Origin: Rhodocytophaga rosea
GTDB taxonomy: Bacteria > Bacteroidota > Bacteroidia > Cytophagales > 172606-1
Assembly: GCF_010119975.1 (NCBI RefSeq)
Contig: NZ_CP048222.1
Coordinates: 7,044,501-7,108,500, forward strand
DNA: 64,000 nucleotides
Direction of reading: 5' to 3'
The notes beneath the pieces were generated by a model that saw nothing but the letters and a program-made list of their open reading frames with translations, was not told the DNA's origin and did no database searches. A program made the translations under genes and the position numbers. Shown piece after piece: positions 27,610 through 36,838 of the stretch. The first letter of the stretch is position 1. Each line of letters starts with the position of its first letter.

Positions 27610-29997
27610 TTACTCATTGCGTAAACTTTTTATTGGATTTGTCTGAGCTGCTTTATAAGATAGATAGCTTACCGTACCTAAAGCCACCATAATGGCGGTT
27701 ACAGCCGCTGCTACAAATACCCAGGGATTCATATCCGTCCGGTAAGCAAAATCTTCCAGCCATTTGCGCATAAAATACCAGGCAATAGGTATGGCGATTA
27801 TTACTGCAACCAGAACCAATTGTAGAAAATCTTTGGAGAGTAAGAAGATAATCTGGGAAACATCGGCGCCTAATACTTTCCGGATACTGATCTCCTTGCG
27901 GCGCTGCTGAGCCGTAAAAGCAGAAAGACCTAATAATCCCAATACTGCAATAAATAAAGCCAGCACTGTAAAGTGGCTGAACATGGTGGCAAAGGTTTGT
28001 TCGCTGCGGTACAGATTAGCAAAGTCGGCATCCAGGAAGTTATACTCATAGGGCGTTTCTGCATTGATCCGCTTCCAGGTTTGCCCGATAAAATCAAGTG
28101 TTCCAGGTACATTGGCAGTACTGATCTTTATAGCCAGCTGGCTATTATCTTTGTTATAGAGCATAAATACAGGCTCTACTTTGTGCCGGATGGTGGCAAA
28201 ATGAAAATCCTTTACCAGACCCACCACCTGATAGGCGGTAAACTGATTCTGGCCGGTTTCCAGGCGGATGGTTTTTCCAATGGGTTCCGGCCAGTCGAGC
28301 AGACGTGCCATTTCTTCGTTAATGATCATAGAAGAAGCCGAATCAGCCGGAAACTGGGTAGAAAAATTGCGGCCTTTTAGCAATTTTATGTCCATGGTAG
28401 GAATGAACGACTCGTCTACCACCATAATGCTGGTAATGTAATTGGTCTCGGAGGGTTTTCCTTCAGGAGCGATATTGGTGCGGCCTAATTGCTGACCCAG
28501 TTTATTACTGGAAGTGCCTGTACTGATAATACTGGGATTACGCTTTAATTCAGTTTGAAAGGTTTTTGCCTTTTGCTGGGCTTGTGGGCCTTTAAACGGA
28601 ATGGTAAGTATCTGTTCGCGGCTGAATCCCAGATCTTTATTCTGAATATAATTCATTTGCAGGAACACAATGCCCATTCCCACCATCAAGGCAATAGAGA
28701 TGGTAAATTGCAGTACCACCAGCGTTTGCCGGAGCCGGATACCCCCACTGCTGTTTTTAAAAGCCCCTTTGAGCACGGTTACCGGTTTAAAACTGGATAA
28801 TACAAAAGCCGGATAACTGCCGGCTATCAATCCCAAAACCAATACACCAATCAGCGAACCGGCAATGGCAATTGGAGAAAGGAGCGGCTGGTAAGTAGCA
28901 TAACGCTGGTATACATTGTTAAGCACCGGAAGCAATACAATGGCCAGTACAAAGGCAATTCCAAATGAAATGGCCGTAACTACAATAGATTCCAGCAAAT
29001 GCTGCCAGATCAGTTGTTCCTTTACAGCGCCTACCACTTTGCGTAAGCCTACTTCTTTGGCCCGGCTCGCGGCATGAGCTGTTACCAGATTCATGAAGTT
29101 AACGGCTGCCAGCAACACAATGAGCATGGCCACAAAGGAAAGTACATACAGATTAGAGCCATCCGTTTTATTGTGATTCTGTTCAAATAGTATTTCGCCG
29201 GATTTCAGGTGTATATCCGATAAGTATTGTAAACTAGGTTCAAATAGTTCGTAGCCCTGGTTTTTATCGGCTACTTGTTTCAGTTTAGGGATAATGGTTT
29301 TCAGATCCCTGGGCTGATCAAGCAACAAATAGACATGTCCGCTGATGCCACCAAATGAATTGAGAAACTGGGCATAACTCGAATCGGATGGAGTAGGCGT
29401 GATAGAACGCAGCATATCAAACTGCAGGTGAGAATTTTTGGGCGGATCAGCCATTACGGCTTTTACATTCAGTGAAGTAGTGCCCATTTGAATAGCCTTG
29501 CCCACCGGATTTTCTTTGCCGAAAAGTTTAGTCGCCAGTGCCTGCGTGAGTACTACGGAATTGGGTTCATCCAACACCCCTCTGGAATTGCCGTTGACCA
29601 GTTTATAATCGAAAATTTCAAAAAATGAGCTTTCTGTCCGGTACGCACCTTCGGAACTGAGCAGATTATCACCCACTCGTAAAGGCACTCTGCCCTGGTT
29701 AAAAATCCGCACTGAATTAACTACTTCGGGCACATCTTGTTCAATGGCAGGCGCAAAACCAGGATAGGTAACGCCCACCAGTTTACTCTTTACGCCTTGG
29801 GCATTATCAATGGTAAGCACTCGTACAATCCGGTCTTTCTTGGTATTAAACCCATCATAAGAGAAATCCTCATAAACGAACAGCGCAATCAGGATACTGG
29901 AAGCCAGCCCAACTGCCAGTCCCAGAATTTTAATGATGGAGTAGAACTTTTGGTTCATCAGGTTGCGCAGGGCAACGGTGATATAATTTTTAATCAT
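27610..29997 (-). CDS. FtsX/MacB-like ABC transporter permease, array member 9
   Basis: A 795-residue two-repeat permease. The first loop is SRAKEVGLRKVVGAV, preceded by NLVTAHAA (an unusual His where other members have Arg or Gln). The loop is followed by QHLLES instead of the QF(L/I/M)xES form. Second loop QQRRKEISIRKVLGAD has Arg for Thr and ends in Asp instead of Ser. C-terminal TNPIKSLRNE. Third gene of its unit, 114 bp after permease 10, the smallest gap in this unit. The departures at the conserved loops suggest faster divergence. Confidence 0.92.
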   Translation of the reverse strand: MIKNYITVALRNLMNQKFYSIIKILGLAVGLASSILIALFVYEDFSYDGFNTKKDRIVRVLTIDNAQGVKSKLVGVTYPGFAPAIEQDVPEVVNSVRIFNQGRVPLRVGDNLLSSEGAYRTESSFFEIFDYKLVNGNSRGVLDEPNSVVLTQALATKLFGKENPVGKAIQMGTTSLNVKAVMADPPKNSHLQFDMLRSITPTPSDSSYAQFLNSFGGISGHVYLLLDQPRDLKTIIPKLKQVADKNQGYELFEPSLQYLSDIHLKSGEILFEQNHNKTDGSNLYVLSFVAMLIVLLAAVNFMNLVTAHAASRAKEVGLRKVVGAVKEQLIWQHLLESIVVTAISFGIAFVLAIVLLPVLNNVYQRYATYQPLLSPIAIAGSLIGVLVLGLIAGSYPAFVLSSFKPVTVLKGAFKNSSGGIRLRQTLVVLQFTISIALMVGMGIVFLQMNYIQNKDLGFSREQILTIPFKGPQAQQKAKTFQTELKRNPSIISTGTSSNKLGQQLGRTNIAPEGKPSETNYITSIMVVDESFIPTMDIKLLKGRNFSTQFPADSASSMIINEEMARLLDWPEPIGKTIRLETGQNQFTAYQVVGLVKDFHFATIRHKVEPVFMLYNKDNSQLAIKISTANVPGTLDFIGQTWKRINAETPYEYNFLDADFANLYRSEQTFATMFSHFTVLALFIAVLGLLGLSAFTAQQRRKEISIRKVLGADVSQIIFLLSKDFLQLVLVAVIIAIPIAWYFMRKWLEDFAYRTDMNPWVFVAAAVTAIMVALGTVSYLSYKAAQTNPIKSLRNE

Positions 29998-30017
29998 ATT
30001 ATTTAGGTTTATTTATA

Positions 30018-30111
30018 TCTGGAACCTGGATTTGTCGGATCTTCAGGGTTTCTCTTTCGGTATATTTCATCCTATTCCTCATTTTTATCTGTGTAATCAG
30101 CGGTTCCAGAC
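30018..30111. repeat. GTCTGG inverted-repeat element
   Basis: Left arm ATCTGGAACCTGGATTTG, right arm AATCAGCGGTTCCAGAC, directly adjacent to the TAA stop codon of permease 10. Confidence 0.7.
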
Positions 30112-32514
30112 TTATTCATTTCGTAAACTCTTTACCGGATCGGCCAGTGCCGCTCTCATAGACTGAAAACTAACTGTAACAATGGCAATCCCAATAATCA
30201 AAATACCTGGCAGTGCAAATAGCCACCATTGCAAATTGATCCGGAAGGCATAACTTTCCAGCCATTGGTGCATAACTACCCAGGCCACCGGAATAGCGAT
30301 TACACAAGCTATTAATATAAGCCTTAAAAAGTCTTTGGATAATAGCAGCAGAATATCTGGAACCGAAGCGCCTAATACTTTTCTCACACCAATTTCTTTG
30401 GTACGCTGAGTAGTAGTAAACGAAGCCAGGCCGAACAAACCCAGGCAGGCAATGAAAATAGCCAGGCTTGCAAAAAAGGCAAATGTCTGTCCGAACTGCT
30501 GGTCTGTCTGGTACTGGCGGTTAAAATATTCATCCAGGAAAAAGTATTCAAATGGATTCCCAGGAAAACGTGTTTCAAAAGTTTCCTGTATAGCATCAAT
30601 AGTTTGTGATAGATTCGTTGGGCTCACCTTCAGGGAGAAGTATAAAGAGCGGCTCAGATCTCCGATAAATACAATGGGTTCGTGCCGGTTCCGGAGCGAG
30701 CGCTGGTGATAATCTTTTACAACCCCAACTATGGTTTTTTCTTCATTCCGCACAATAATGATTTGATTAATGGCTTCCTGGGCAGTACTGAATCCAATAG
30801 TCTGAACGGCAGTTTTGTTGAGAATGACGGCTTGTTTATCTGTAGCAAATGCTGAGGAAAAATTACGTCCGGCCACTATTTCCATATCGTAGGCTGGAAT
30901 ATAATCGTAATCAACCCAGAAGAAGGAATAATTCCCTTCTTTATCCTTCTCTCCTTTGCGTCTTACATTCCCGGTATCTGTAATTTCTTCACCTGGTACA
31001 TAATTGGAAAAGGTAGCACTGCGAATGCTGGGATTTCGTAACAGTTCTGTTTTAAAGGTAAACTTGCCGGTCCTGAATGTGGAATCACGGATTTGTGGCG
31101 CCCGTAGCACAAGCGTCTGATCTACATTCAGTCCTAAATCCTGCTGGCGCATAAACTGAAGCTGCTGGTATACCACCAGTGTCCCAATAATTAAGGTTAC
31201 GGATGCCGCAAATTGAAATACCACCAGGCTTTTCCGCAGCCATATTCCCTGGTTTCCTGTTATAATATTCCCTTTCAGCACCCGGATTGGTTTAAAGGAG
31301 GATAAAACAAATGCCGGGTAAAAAGCGGATACGAACATACCAGTTACCAGCATCCCTGCCATAGTTAACACAAATGGTATGTTTTGCCAGAACGAAAATG
31401 GAATATCTTTTCCCAGTAGTGTATGAAAGAAAGGTGATGCCAGATAGGCAAGGAAAACAGCAGAAACACTGGCTATCAGGTTCATCAGTACCGATTCCAG
31501 CAAAAATTGCCCAATGAGTTGTTTGCGGGTAGAACCAATTACTTTGCGGATGCCCACTTCTCTGGCCCGTTCAGTAGCTTTGGCTGTAGATAGATTTATA
31601 TAATTCACCCAGGCAATCACTACGATAAATAAAGCGATAATAGCCAGGAAATAAATGGCTTGCCGGTTACCAATTTTTTCTACTTCATAAGAAATCGTAT
31701 CGTTTAAGTGAATATCTTGCAGAGGTTGCATAATAAGCGCACTGCGGTAATTTTTTTCGCGCATATCTTTGCCCTGGTATTTTTCCATAAAAGCCGGGAG
31801 TTTTGCCTCAAACGCTTTTGCATTCACCTGCGGTTTGAGCAGGATGTAGGTAAAGAAGTTATACCAACCCCAGCTTTTGAGATTCTCTTTTTCTATTTGT
31901 GCCATTGTTGCCAATGAAACCAGAAGGTCAAATTGCAGGTGGGAATTTTTCGGAATGTCATGTAATATACCTGTTACCTGTAAGTTTCGCTTCCCGTCGA
32001 GTTGAATGTGTTTTCCTACCGGATTTTCGCTGCCAAAATATTTCCTGGCTGTAGCCTCTGTCAATACAACTGTGTTAGGTTCAGTGAGTGCAGTACGGGG
32101 ATTTCCTTCACGCAGAGGATAAGAAAACAGGTTTAAAAAAGAATGCTCAGCGTAATAGATTCTTTCCTCCCGGTACGTTACATTTTGGTAAGAAATAACA
32201 GCACCATACATCCAGTGCAGGCGTACATAATCAGCGATTTCCGGAAAATCTTGTTGTAGGGTTGGACCCAATATCGGAGGGGAGTCAGCGTCAATATAAT
32301 CCCGCTGGCCATTTGCCAGAAAGAATTCTACCGGAATGCGGTATATCCGGTCTTTGTTTTGATGGAATGAATCATAGCTCAGTTCAAAGCATACATATTG
32401 CATAATGAGCAAACAGGCCGCCATTCCAATAGTTAAACCCAGTACATTAATGAGCGAAAAAGTTTTGTGCCGGAGTAAATTCCTGAAGGCAATAGTGAGA
32501 TAGTTTCTGAGCAT
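30112..32514 (-). CDS. FtsX/MacB-like ABC transporter permease, array member 10
   Basis: An 800-residue two-repeat permease. First loop TERAREVGIRKVIGST, with Arg for Lys in RAKE, followed by QFLLES. Second loop is TQRTKEIGVRKVLGAS, end ADPVKSLRNE. In the second membrane helix ACxNFxN is replaced by AWVNYIN. The first periplasmic domain carries a run of Tyr residues (ERIYYAEHSFLNLFSYPLREGNP). Second gene of its unit, 136 bp after permease 11. GTCTGG elements lie on both sides. Confidence 0.93.
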   Translation of the reverse strand: MLRNYLTIAFRNLLRHKTFSLINVLGLTIGMAACLLIMQYVCFELSYDSFHQNKDRIYRIPVEFFLANGQRDYIDADSPPILGPTLQQDFPEIADYVRLHWMYGAVISYQNVTYREERIYYAEHSFLNLFSYPLREGNPRTALTEPNTVVLTEATARKYFGSENPVGKHIQLDGKRNLQVTGILHDIPKNSHLQFDLLVSLATMAQIEKENLKSWGWYNFFTYILLKPQVNAKAFEAKLPAFMEKYQGKDMREKNYRSALIMQPLQDIHLNDTISYEVEKIGNRQAIYFLAIIALFIVVIAWVNYINLSTAKATERAREVGIRKVIGSTRKQLIGQFLLESVLMNLIASVSAVFLAYLASPFFHTLLGKDIPFSFWQNIPFVLTMAGMLVTGMFVSAFYPAFVLSSFKPIRVLKGNIITGNQGIWLRKSLVVFQFAASVTLIIGTLVVYQQLQFMRQQDLGLNVDQTLVLRAPQIRDSTFRTGKFTFKTELLRNPSIRSATFSNYVPGEEITDTGNVRRKGEKDKEGNYSFFWVDYDYIPAYDMEIVAGRNFSSAFATDKQAVILNKTAVQTIGFSTAQEAINQIIIVRNEEKTIVGVVKDYHQRSLRNRHEPIVFIGDLSRSLYFSLKVSPTNLSQTIDAIQETFETRFPGNPFEYFFLDEYFNRQYQTDQQFGQTFAFFASLAIFIACLGLFGLASFTTTQRTKEIGVRKVLGASVPDILLLLSKDFLRLILIACVIAIPVAWVVMHQWLESYAFRINLQWWLFALPGILIIGIAIVTVSFQSMRAALADPVKSLRNE

Positions 32515-32518
32515 AATC

Positions 32519-32647
32519 GTCTGGTACCAGGTTTAGTGGAATATTTGTCTGGAACCACGATTTTAAGATTTTGAGATTTACAGGATCATACGGTGTCAGT
32601 GTTAAAATCCCATTAATCCCAAAATCCGTGAAATCCAGGTTCCAGAC
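32519..32647. repeat. GTCTGG inverted-repeat element with two left arms
   Basis: Two left arms, GTCTGGTACCAGGTTTAG at 32519 and GTCTGGAACCACGATTTT at 32547. One right arm, AAATCCAGGTTCCAGAC, ends at 32647, three bases from the permease 11 stop codon. Confidence 0.7.
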
Positions 32648-32650
32648 TAT

Positions 32651-35038
32651 TTACTCATTCCTAAGGGTTTTTACCGGATTGGTATAAGCTGTTTTTATCG
32701 CATGGTAACTCACTGTAACTAAGGCAATGGTAATGGCACAGATACCGGCGATAATAAAGGTATCTGGTTTTATGCCTATGCTGTATTCAAAATCTTCCAG
32801 CCATTTATTCATCGCATACCAGGCTACCGGCGAGGCAATGACCAACGCAATTACCACCAGTTTTACAAAATCCTTGGAAAGCAGCAGTACGATACTCGAC
32901 ACATCAGCCCCTAATACTTTGCGTACACTGATTTCTTTGGTGCGCTGTTCGGCGGTAAAAGCCGCCAGGCCGAATAAGCCTAAACACGCAATACAAATGG
33001 CGATGAAAGCAAATACCGTGAATACGGCCATCTGTTTCTGTTCCGATTTGTAGAGATTATCGTAGACCTGGTCGAGGAAAGTATATTCAAAAGGATATTG
33101 AGGCGCTACAGTTAGCCAGGCTTTTTCTATTTTCTGGAGGGTTTGCTGCGGATTGCCAGATTTGATCTTCAAGGCCAGTACCCGGTTGTCTTTCGCCACC
33201 GCAATCACCATCGGATCAATTTTGTCTTTCAGGGAAGAAATATGGAAATCCTGCACAATACCTACGATTTTACGTGGTCCGCTTTCACGTAATGTAATGG
33301 TTATATCTTTTCCTAAAGCCTCTTCATTGGTCCAGCCCAGTTTTTTTACGGCTGTTTCATTAATAATAGCCGCCTGGGTGGTATCCGTGCCAAAATCCCT
33401 GGAAAAATCTCTTCCGGCTACTATTTTCATGCCCAGGGTTTTCGCATAATCAAAATCAGTAAATACGGTACGGAACTGCCATTTTTCTTCTGTTTTTCCG
33501 GGTATGTCTACAATAAACCGATCGTGGAAGCCTCCAGGTTCGCCAGACATGGCTGAAATACTCAAAATATCTGATTCCCCTTCCAGTATGGTTTTAAAAC
33601 GGTCTTTGTTGGTACGGATATCACTATTAGTAATGCGCACCAGCACTACATGTTCTTTGTCATAACCCAGTTTCTTTTGCTGGGTAAATTCCATTTGGCT
33701 GGTAATAATAAATGTGCCGATAATGAGAATAATAGAAATGCTGAACTGCACCACTACTAAGCCTTTGCGTAACCAGGCACTTTGCGGATTGGCTTTAAAC
33801 CGGCCTTTGAGTACTTTAATCGGCTGGAAGGAAGATAAGAAAAAGGCCGGATAACTGCCTGCCAGCAAACCCACCAGTACAGAGATGCCCAATAGTATGA
33901 GAATAATGAAAAAAGTACCGTAAGGGATGGTCAGTTCTTTTTCTAAAAATGTATCGAAAGCAGGTTTGAGCAGCCACACAAATCCCAGGGCAAGAATTAG
34001 TGAAATAAAAGATAGCACTATAGATTCACTCAAAAACTGCGAAACCAGGTGAGATTTATAGGCACCCATTACTTTCCGCAAGCCAACTTCTTTGGCTCGC
34101 CCCATGGAGCGGGCCGTAGACAAATTCATGAAATTAATACAGGCAATCATCAGGATAAAGAGAGCAATTGCTGTAAATATGTATACTACTTTCTTGTCGC
34201 CATGGGAGGCATGATCATACTGCGTTTCATTATCAAAATAAATGCTCTCCAGCGGCTGTAAAGTTAAGGCTACCTTCATTCCAAACTTTTTAAATTCTTC
34301 GCCCATGTACTTATCCATAAAAGCAGGTAGTTTCGCTTCGAACTGCTTTTCTGTTACCTTAGGCGATAACCTCACATAGGTAGACATGCTATTGTTCCAC
34401 CACTCATTGAACCACTCCTGATTCTTAAACAAGCTGATAGGTACCAGCATATCTGGCGCAAAGTGTGAGTTTCCCGGAAGCGGCCCCATAATGCCAGTCA
34501 CCTTAAACTGGTCTTCGCCATCCATGGTCAGCACTTTTCCGATGGGATTTGCATTGCCAAAATATTTTTTAGCCGCGGCTCTGCTGAGTACCATGCTATT
34601 GGGGGCATTTAGTACCGTTTTAGGATCGCCGATTTCCAGAGGAAAAGAAAAAAACTGAAAAAAATTAGAGTCCACAAACATGCATTGTTTTTCCATAAAC
34701 GACTGATTATCGATGGTAATCAATACACCGCCCCCATCAGGGTCTACACGCATAGTTTCTTCTATATCACTGGGAAAATCGGTTTGCAGGCTGGGTGCAT
34801 AAGGGCCGGAGGTAGCAGGTGTTCCCTTTCTTTCTCCATTCTCATCTGAACTGCGGATGAGCCTATATATCCGCTTGCCATCGGCGTGAAACTTATCGTA
34901 ATTGAGTTCATTCTGAATAAACAGAAAGATAAACAAGCAGCAGGCAATACCCACAGCCAGACCGAAAATATTGATGAAGGAATATACCTTGTATTTGAGC
35001 AGGTTGCGGATAGCGACCGTGATATAGTTTTTCAGCAT
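32651..35038 (-). CDS. FtsX/MacB-like ABC transporter permease, array member 11
   Basis: A 795-residue two-repeat permease and first gene of the five-permease unit. N-terminal MLKNYITVAIRNLLKYK, first helix about 22-42 with GLAVGIACCLFIFLF. First loop MGRAKEVGLRKVMGAY is followed by QFLSES. Second loop is EQRTKEISVRKVLGAD, ending with Asp as in member 9. C-terminal YTNPVKTLRNE. The ATG lies about 19 bases after the predicted sigma-54 start site (near 35057). The palindromic upstream site is between this gene and the HTH-like membrane protein gene. Confidence 0.93.
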   Translation of the reverse strand: MLKNYITVAIRNLLKYKVYSFINIFGLAVGIACCLFIFLFIQNELNYDKFHADGKRIYRLIRSSDENGERKGTPATSGPYAPSLQTDFPSDIEETMRVDPDGGGVLITIDNQSFMEKQCMFVDSNFFQFFSFPLEIGDPKTVLNAPNSMVLSRAAAKKYFGNANPIGKVLTMDGEDQFKVTGIMGPLPGNSHFAPDMLVPISLFKNQEWFNEWWNNSMSTYVRLSPKVTEKQFEAKLPAFMDKYMGEEFKKFGMKVALTLQPLESIYFDNETQYDHASHGDKKVVYIFTAIALFILMIACINFMNLSTARSMGRAKEVGLRKVMGAYKSHLVSQFLSESIVLSFISLILALGFVWLLKPAFDTFLEKELTIPYGTFFIILILLGISVLVGLLAGSYPAFFLSSFQPIKVLKGRFKANPQSAWLRKGLVVVQFSISIILIIGTFIITSQMEFTQQKKLGYDKEHVVLVRITNSDIRTNKDRFKTILEGESDILSISAMSGEPGGFHDRFIVDIPGKTEEKWQFRTVFTDFDYAKTLGMKIVAGRDFSRDFGTDTTQAAIINETAVKKLGWTNEEALGKDITITLRESGPRKIVGIVQDFHISSLKDKIDPMVIAVAKDNRVLALKIKSGNPQQTLQKIEKAWLTVAPQYPFEYTFLDQVYDNLYKSEQKQMAVFTVFAFIAICIACLGLFGLAAFTAEQRTKEISVRKVLGADVSSIVLLLSKDFVKLVVIALVIASPVAWYAMNKWLEDFEYSIGIKPDTFIIAGICAITIALVTVSYHAIKTAYTNPVKTLRNE

Positions 35039-35068
35039 AAGGTGAAGGAATAGGTTACTTATGCTCCT

Positions 35069-35083
35069 TCAATAAATCTGCCT
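35069..35083 (-). promoter_or_regulatory. Sigma-54-like -24/-12 promoter of the permease 11-10-9-8-7 unit
   Basis: The minus-strand sequence AGGCAGATTTATTGA has GG at 35082-35081 and TTG ending at 35070. It is nearly identical to the three other promoters of this type in the array. Transcript start is predicted near 35057. Confidence 0.65.
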
Positions 35084-35147
35084 CTTACAATAATATGCTG
35101 ATAGTCAAAAGATTGTATGTGGAAATTTTGCTGTTAATTAGAAAAAC

Positions 35148-35184
35148 TGTCCGGAAACGAACACTTTAACGTACGGTAGCGGAC
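35148..35184 (-). promoter_or_regulatory. Palindromic upstream activating site (copy 3, worn)
   Basis: Left outer arm TGTCCGG is intact; the right one is GCGGACG instead of CCGGACA. The right inner block CGTACGG and the ACACTTT core are kept. The centre is 97 bp upstream of the -12 element at 35069. Confidence 0.65.
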
Positions 35185-35243
35185 GTCGGCAAAAGCCGGT
35201 ACCGAAAAAGTAGGATGTGGTGAGGTGTTTCTGTGATGAAATA

Positions 35244-36578
35244 TTAGTTGCCGGAAGCCGCTTGATTAAATTCATTGTTATACACCATCTTGCCGCTGGA
35301 ATCCTGAAGTTCTACCCGATCCACTTCACACAGGCCATTCGATATAAAGCCAATCCCTCTGATCTGGCCTGCTGGTTCTTTGTATTGCTCTTGTAACACT
35401 TTTTTGTTTTGCATAAACAGGGTTATCTGCCTGTTTACTACCCTCACCTCAATATTCTGCCAGTTGAGTACATCTCCTCCCAGTCCTGACAAGTCACTTG
35501 TTTTTCCGCTGATAAATTTCTCGCTGAAATTTGTGTTGATTTCGCTGATGCAGCCTGGAATCGTACTTGGAAAGTGAAATGTTGAATGTTCACCATATAT
35601 GCCTACTGCCATCACCGGGCATTGCGTAGGCTTCACTGTTTGCACTCTTACTCGTGCTTTTAGCGTAAAATGATCACTGTTAACATCCAGTACCTCCGGA
35701 TAAAGCGAGTAATAATAATACCTTTCTTCCTCAAGATTGATCGCATTTTCTGTAAGATTTTGGCTTGTGATTCCTAATATCCCATCATGAACCATAGCGT
35801 TATTCAAATAATGAGGGAAACGATCTTTGGCAGTGCGGGTATAGGCGATCCAGCCTTTGGTAGGAATAAGCACTTCGACCTCTTTTAATACCTTATCATT
35901 GCTGATAAGCTTTGCTTTGTGAAAACCAGGCTCGTAGTAAATGTCAGTTTGGGTATAATTATATTTCCGGATGGGCAATTTACGGGAAGGGTCCCAGGAT
36001 TGCTGGATAAAAAAGCTATCGCCTGCCAGCTGGTCAATATTATAACTAAACACCACGCTATTTGGTACTCCCTGGCTTACCATTTTTTTAGCTGAAAAAA
36101 CGACATCTTTTGCTGATATTTCCTGCTTCACCGCCTCTTTTTGTCGAATGGAAGTCAAAAAGAAAAACGTACCTATTCCCAGCAGGATGAGAAGGGAAGT
36201 AGCCTGAATAAAAAACCTGCGGCTTGTTTTCTTTATAGGTGTGGCTGTTTCCTGTCTGGCAACGGGTTCAAGAACTTCAAGTGCTGGCGTAAGAGAAGCT
36301 TCCTGCTTCTTGTTCATTTTAAAGTCCTGCCAGCCTTTATAACCTATAAACAGGGTGAGCGCATCCAGTGTGGCTGTTTGAGGTAAACGTTCGAACTTGC
36401 CGCCAAAAATCCGCTTGATGGTAGAAAGACTAATCAGGATACCGGTTTTTTCTTCTATCTGGTCGCATAAATATTCATATTCCCGCTGGGATAAAGCGTG
36501 ATAGTCTGCATAGCCCATCTTTTTACTTACCTCTTCCAGGCAGATATACACTAAATCTTTATCGGCTAAGTTGTTCAT
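35244..36578 (-). CDS. Membrane protein with N-terminal HTH-like region and extracytoplasmic C-terminal domain
   Basis: A 444-residue protein of unknown function. Residues 1-90 are helical with a helix-turn-helix-like stretch (EEKTGILISLSTIKRIFGG, about 42-60), a pattern seen at the start of many Bacteroidota proteins. One membrane helix lies at about 123-143 (IQATSLLILLGIGTFFFLTS). The C-terminal part (about 150-440) is beta-rich and ends with a LamG/concanavalin-like stretch (NLEEERYYYYSLYPEVLDV, NWQNIEVRVVNRQITLFMQNKKVL, IRGIGFISNGLCEVDRVEL). The layout suggests a one-component signal transducer that couples an outer sensor domain to a cytoplasmic HTH, but this is inferred. It is divergent from the plus-strand secreted protein, and its 3' end lies next to the control region of the permease 11 unit. 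Confidence 0.75.
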   Translation of the reverse strand: MNNLADKDLVYICLEEVSKKMGYADYHALSQREYEYLCDQIEEKTGILISLSTIKRIFGGKFERLPQTATLDALTLFIGYKGWQDFKMNKKQEASLTPALEVLEPVARQETATPIKKTSRRFFIQATSLLILLGIGTFFFLTSIRQKEAVKQEISAKDVVFSAKKMVSQGVPNSVVFSYNIDQLAGDSFFIQQSWDPSRKLPIRKYNYTQTDIYYEPGFHKAKLISNDKVLKEVEVLIPTKGWIAYTRTAKDRFPHYLNNAMVHDGILGITSQNLTENAINLEEERYYYYSLYPEVLDVNSDHFTLKARVRVQTVKPTQCPVMAVGIYGEHSTFHFPSTIPGCISEINTNFSEKFISGKTSDLSGLGGDVLNWQNIEVRVVNRQITLFMQNKKVLQEQYKEPAGQIRGIGFISNGLCEVDRVELQDSSGKMVYNNEFNQAASGN

Positions 36579-36838
36579 GGCTTACAATATACTTTGACCT
36601 TGTTTTGACCTGTTTTGCTCTCCTTTTGCCTGATCAATTTAACAAAATAGATTCACATTTGGCAACAGAAAGCAGCCTTTGCGGGCATCTATTAGTATAG
36701 TCGGCTTGTACGATGGATAGCATTGATATAAGCCGGCCATCCCACGCGGATGAAGTGCATTTTTCAGAGGTATAAAAAGAAACCCGGCAATTGAGAACAT
36801 TCATTTTTAATAAACACCACACTCTACTTTAAAACATT
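36579..36838. promoter_or_regulatory. Divergent promoter region with direct repeats
   Basis: The 260 bp between the HTH-like membrane protein gene and the plus-strand secreted protein gene must hold both promoters. Close to the minus-strand start codon, the minus strand contains the unit AGGTCAAA twice (within CAGGTCAAAACAAGGTCAAA) and a related CAGGCAAAAGG further upstream. These could be an operator for the HTH-like protein itself; this is inferred only from the repeat. Confidence 0.4.
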
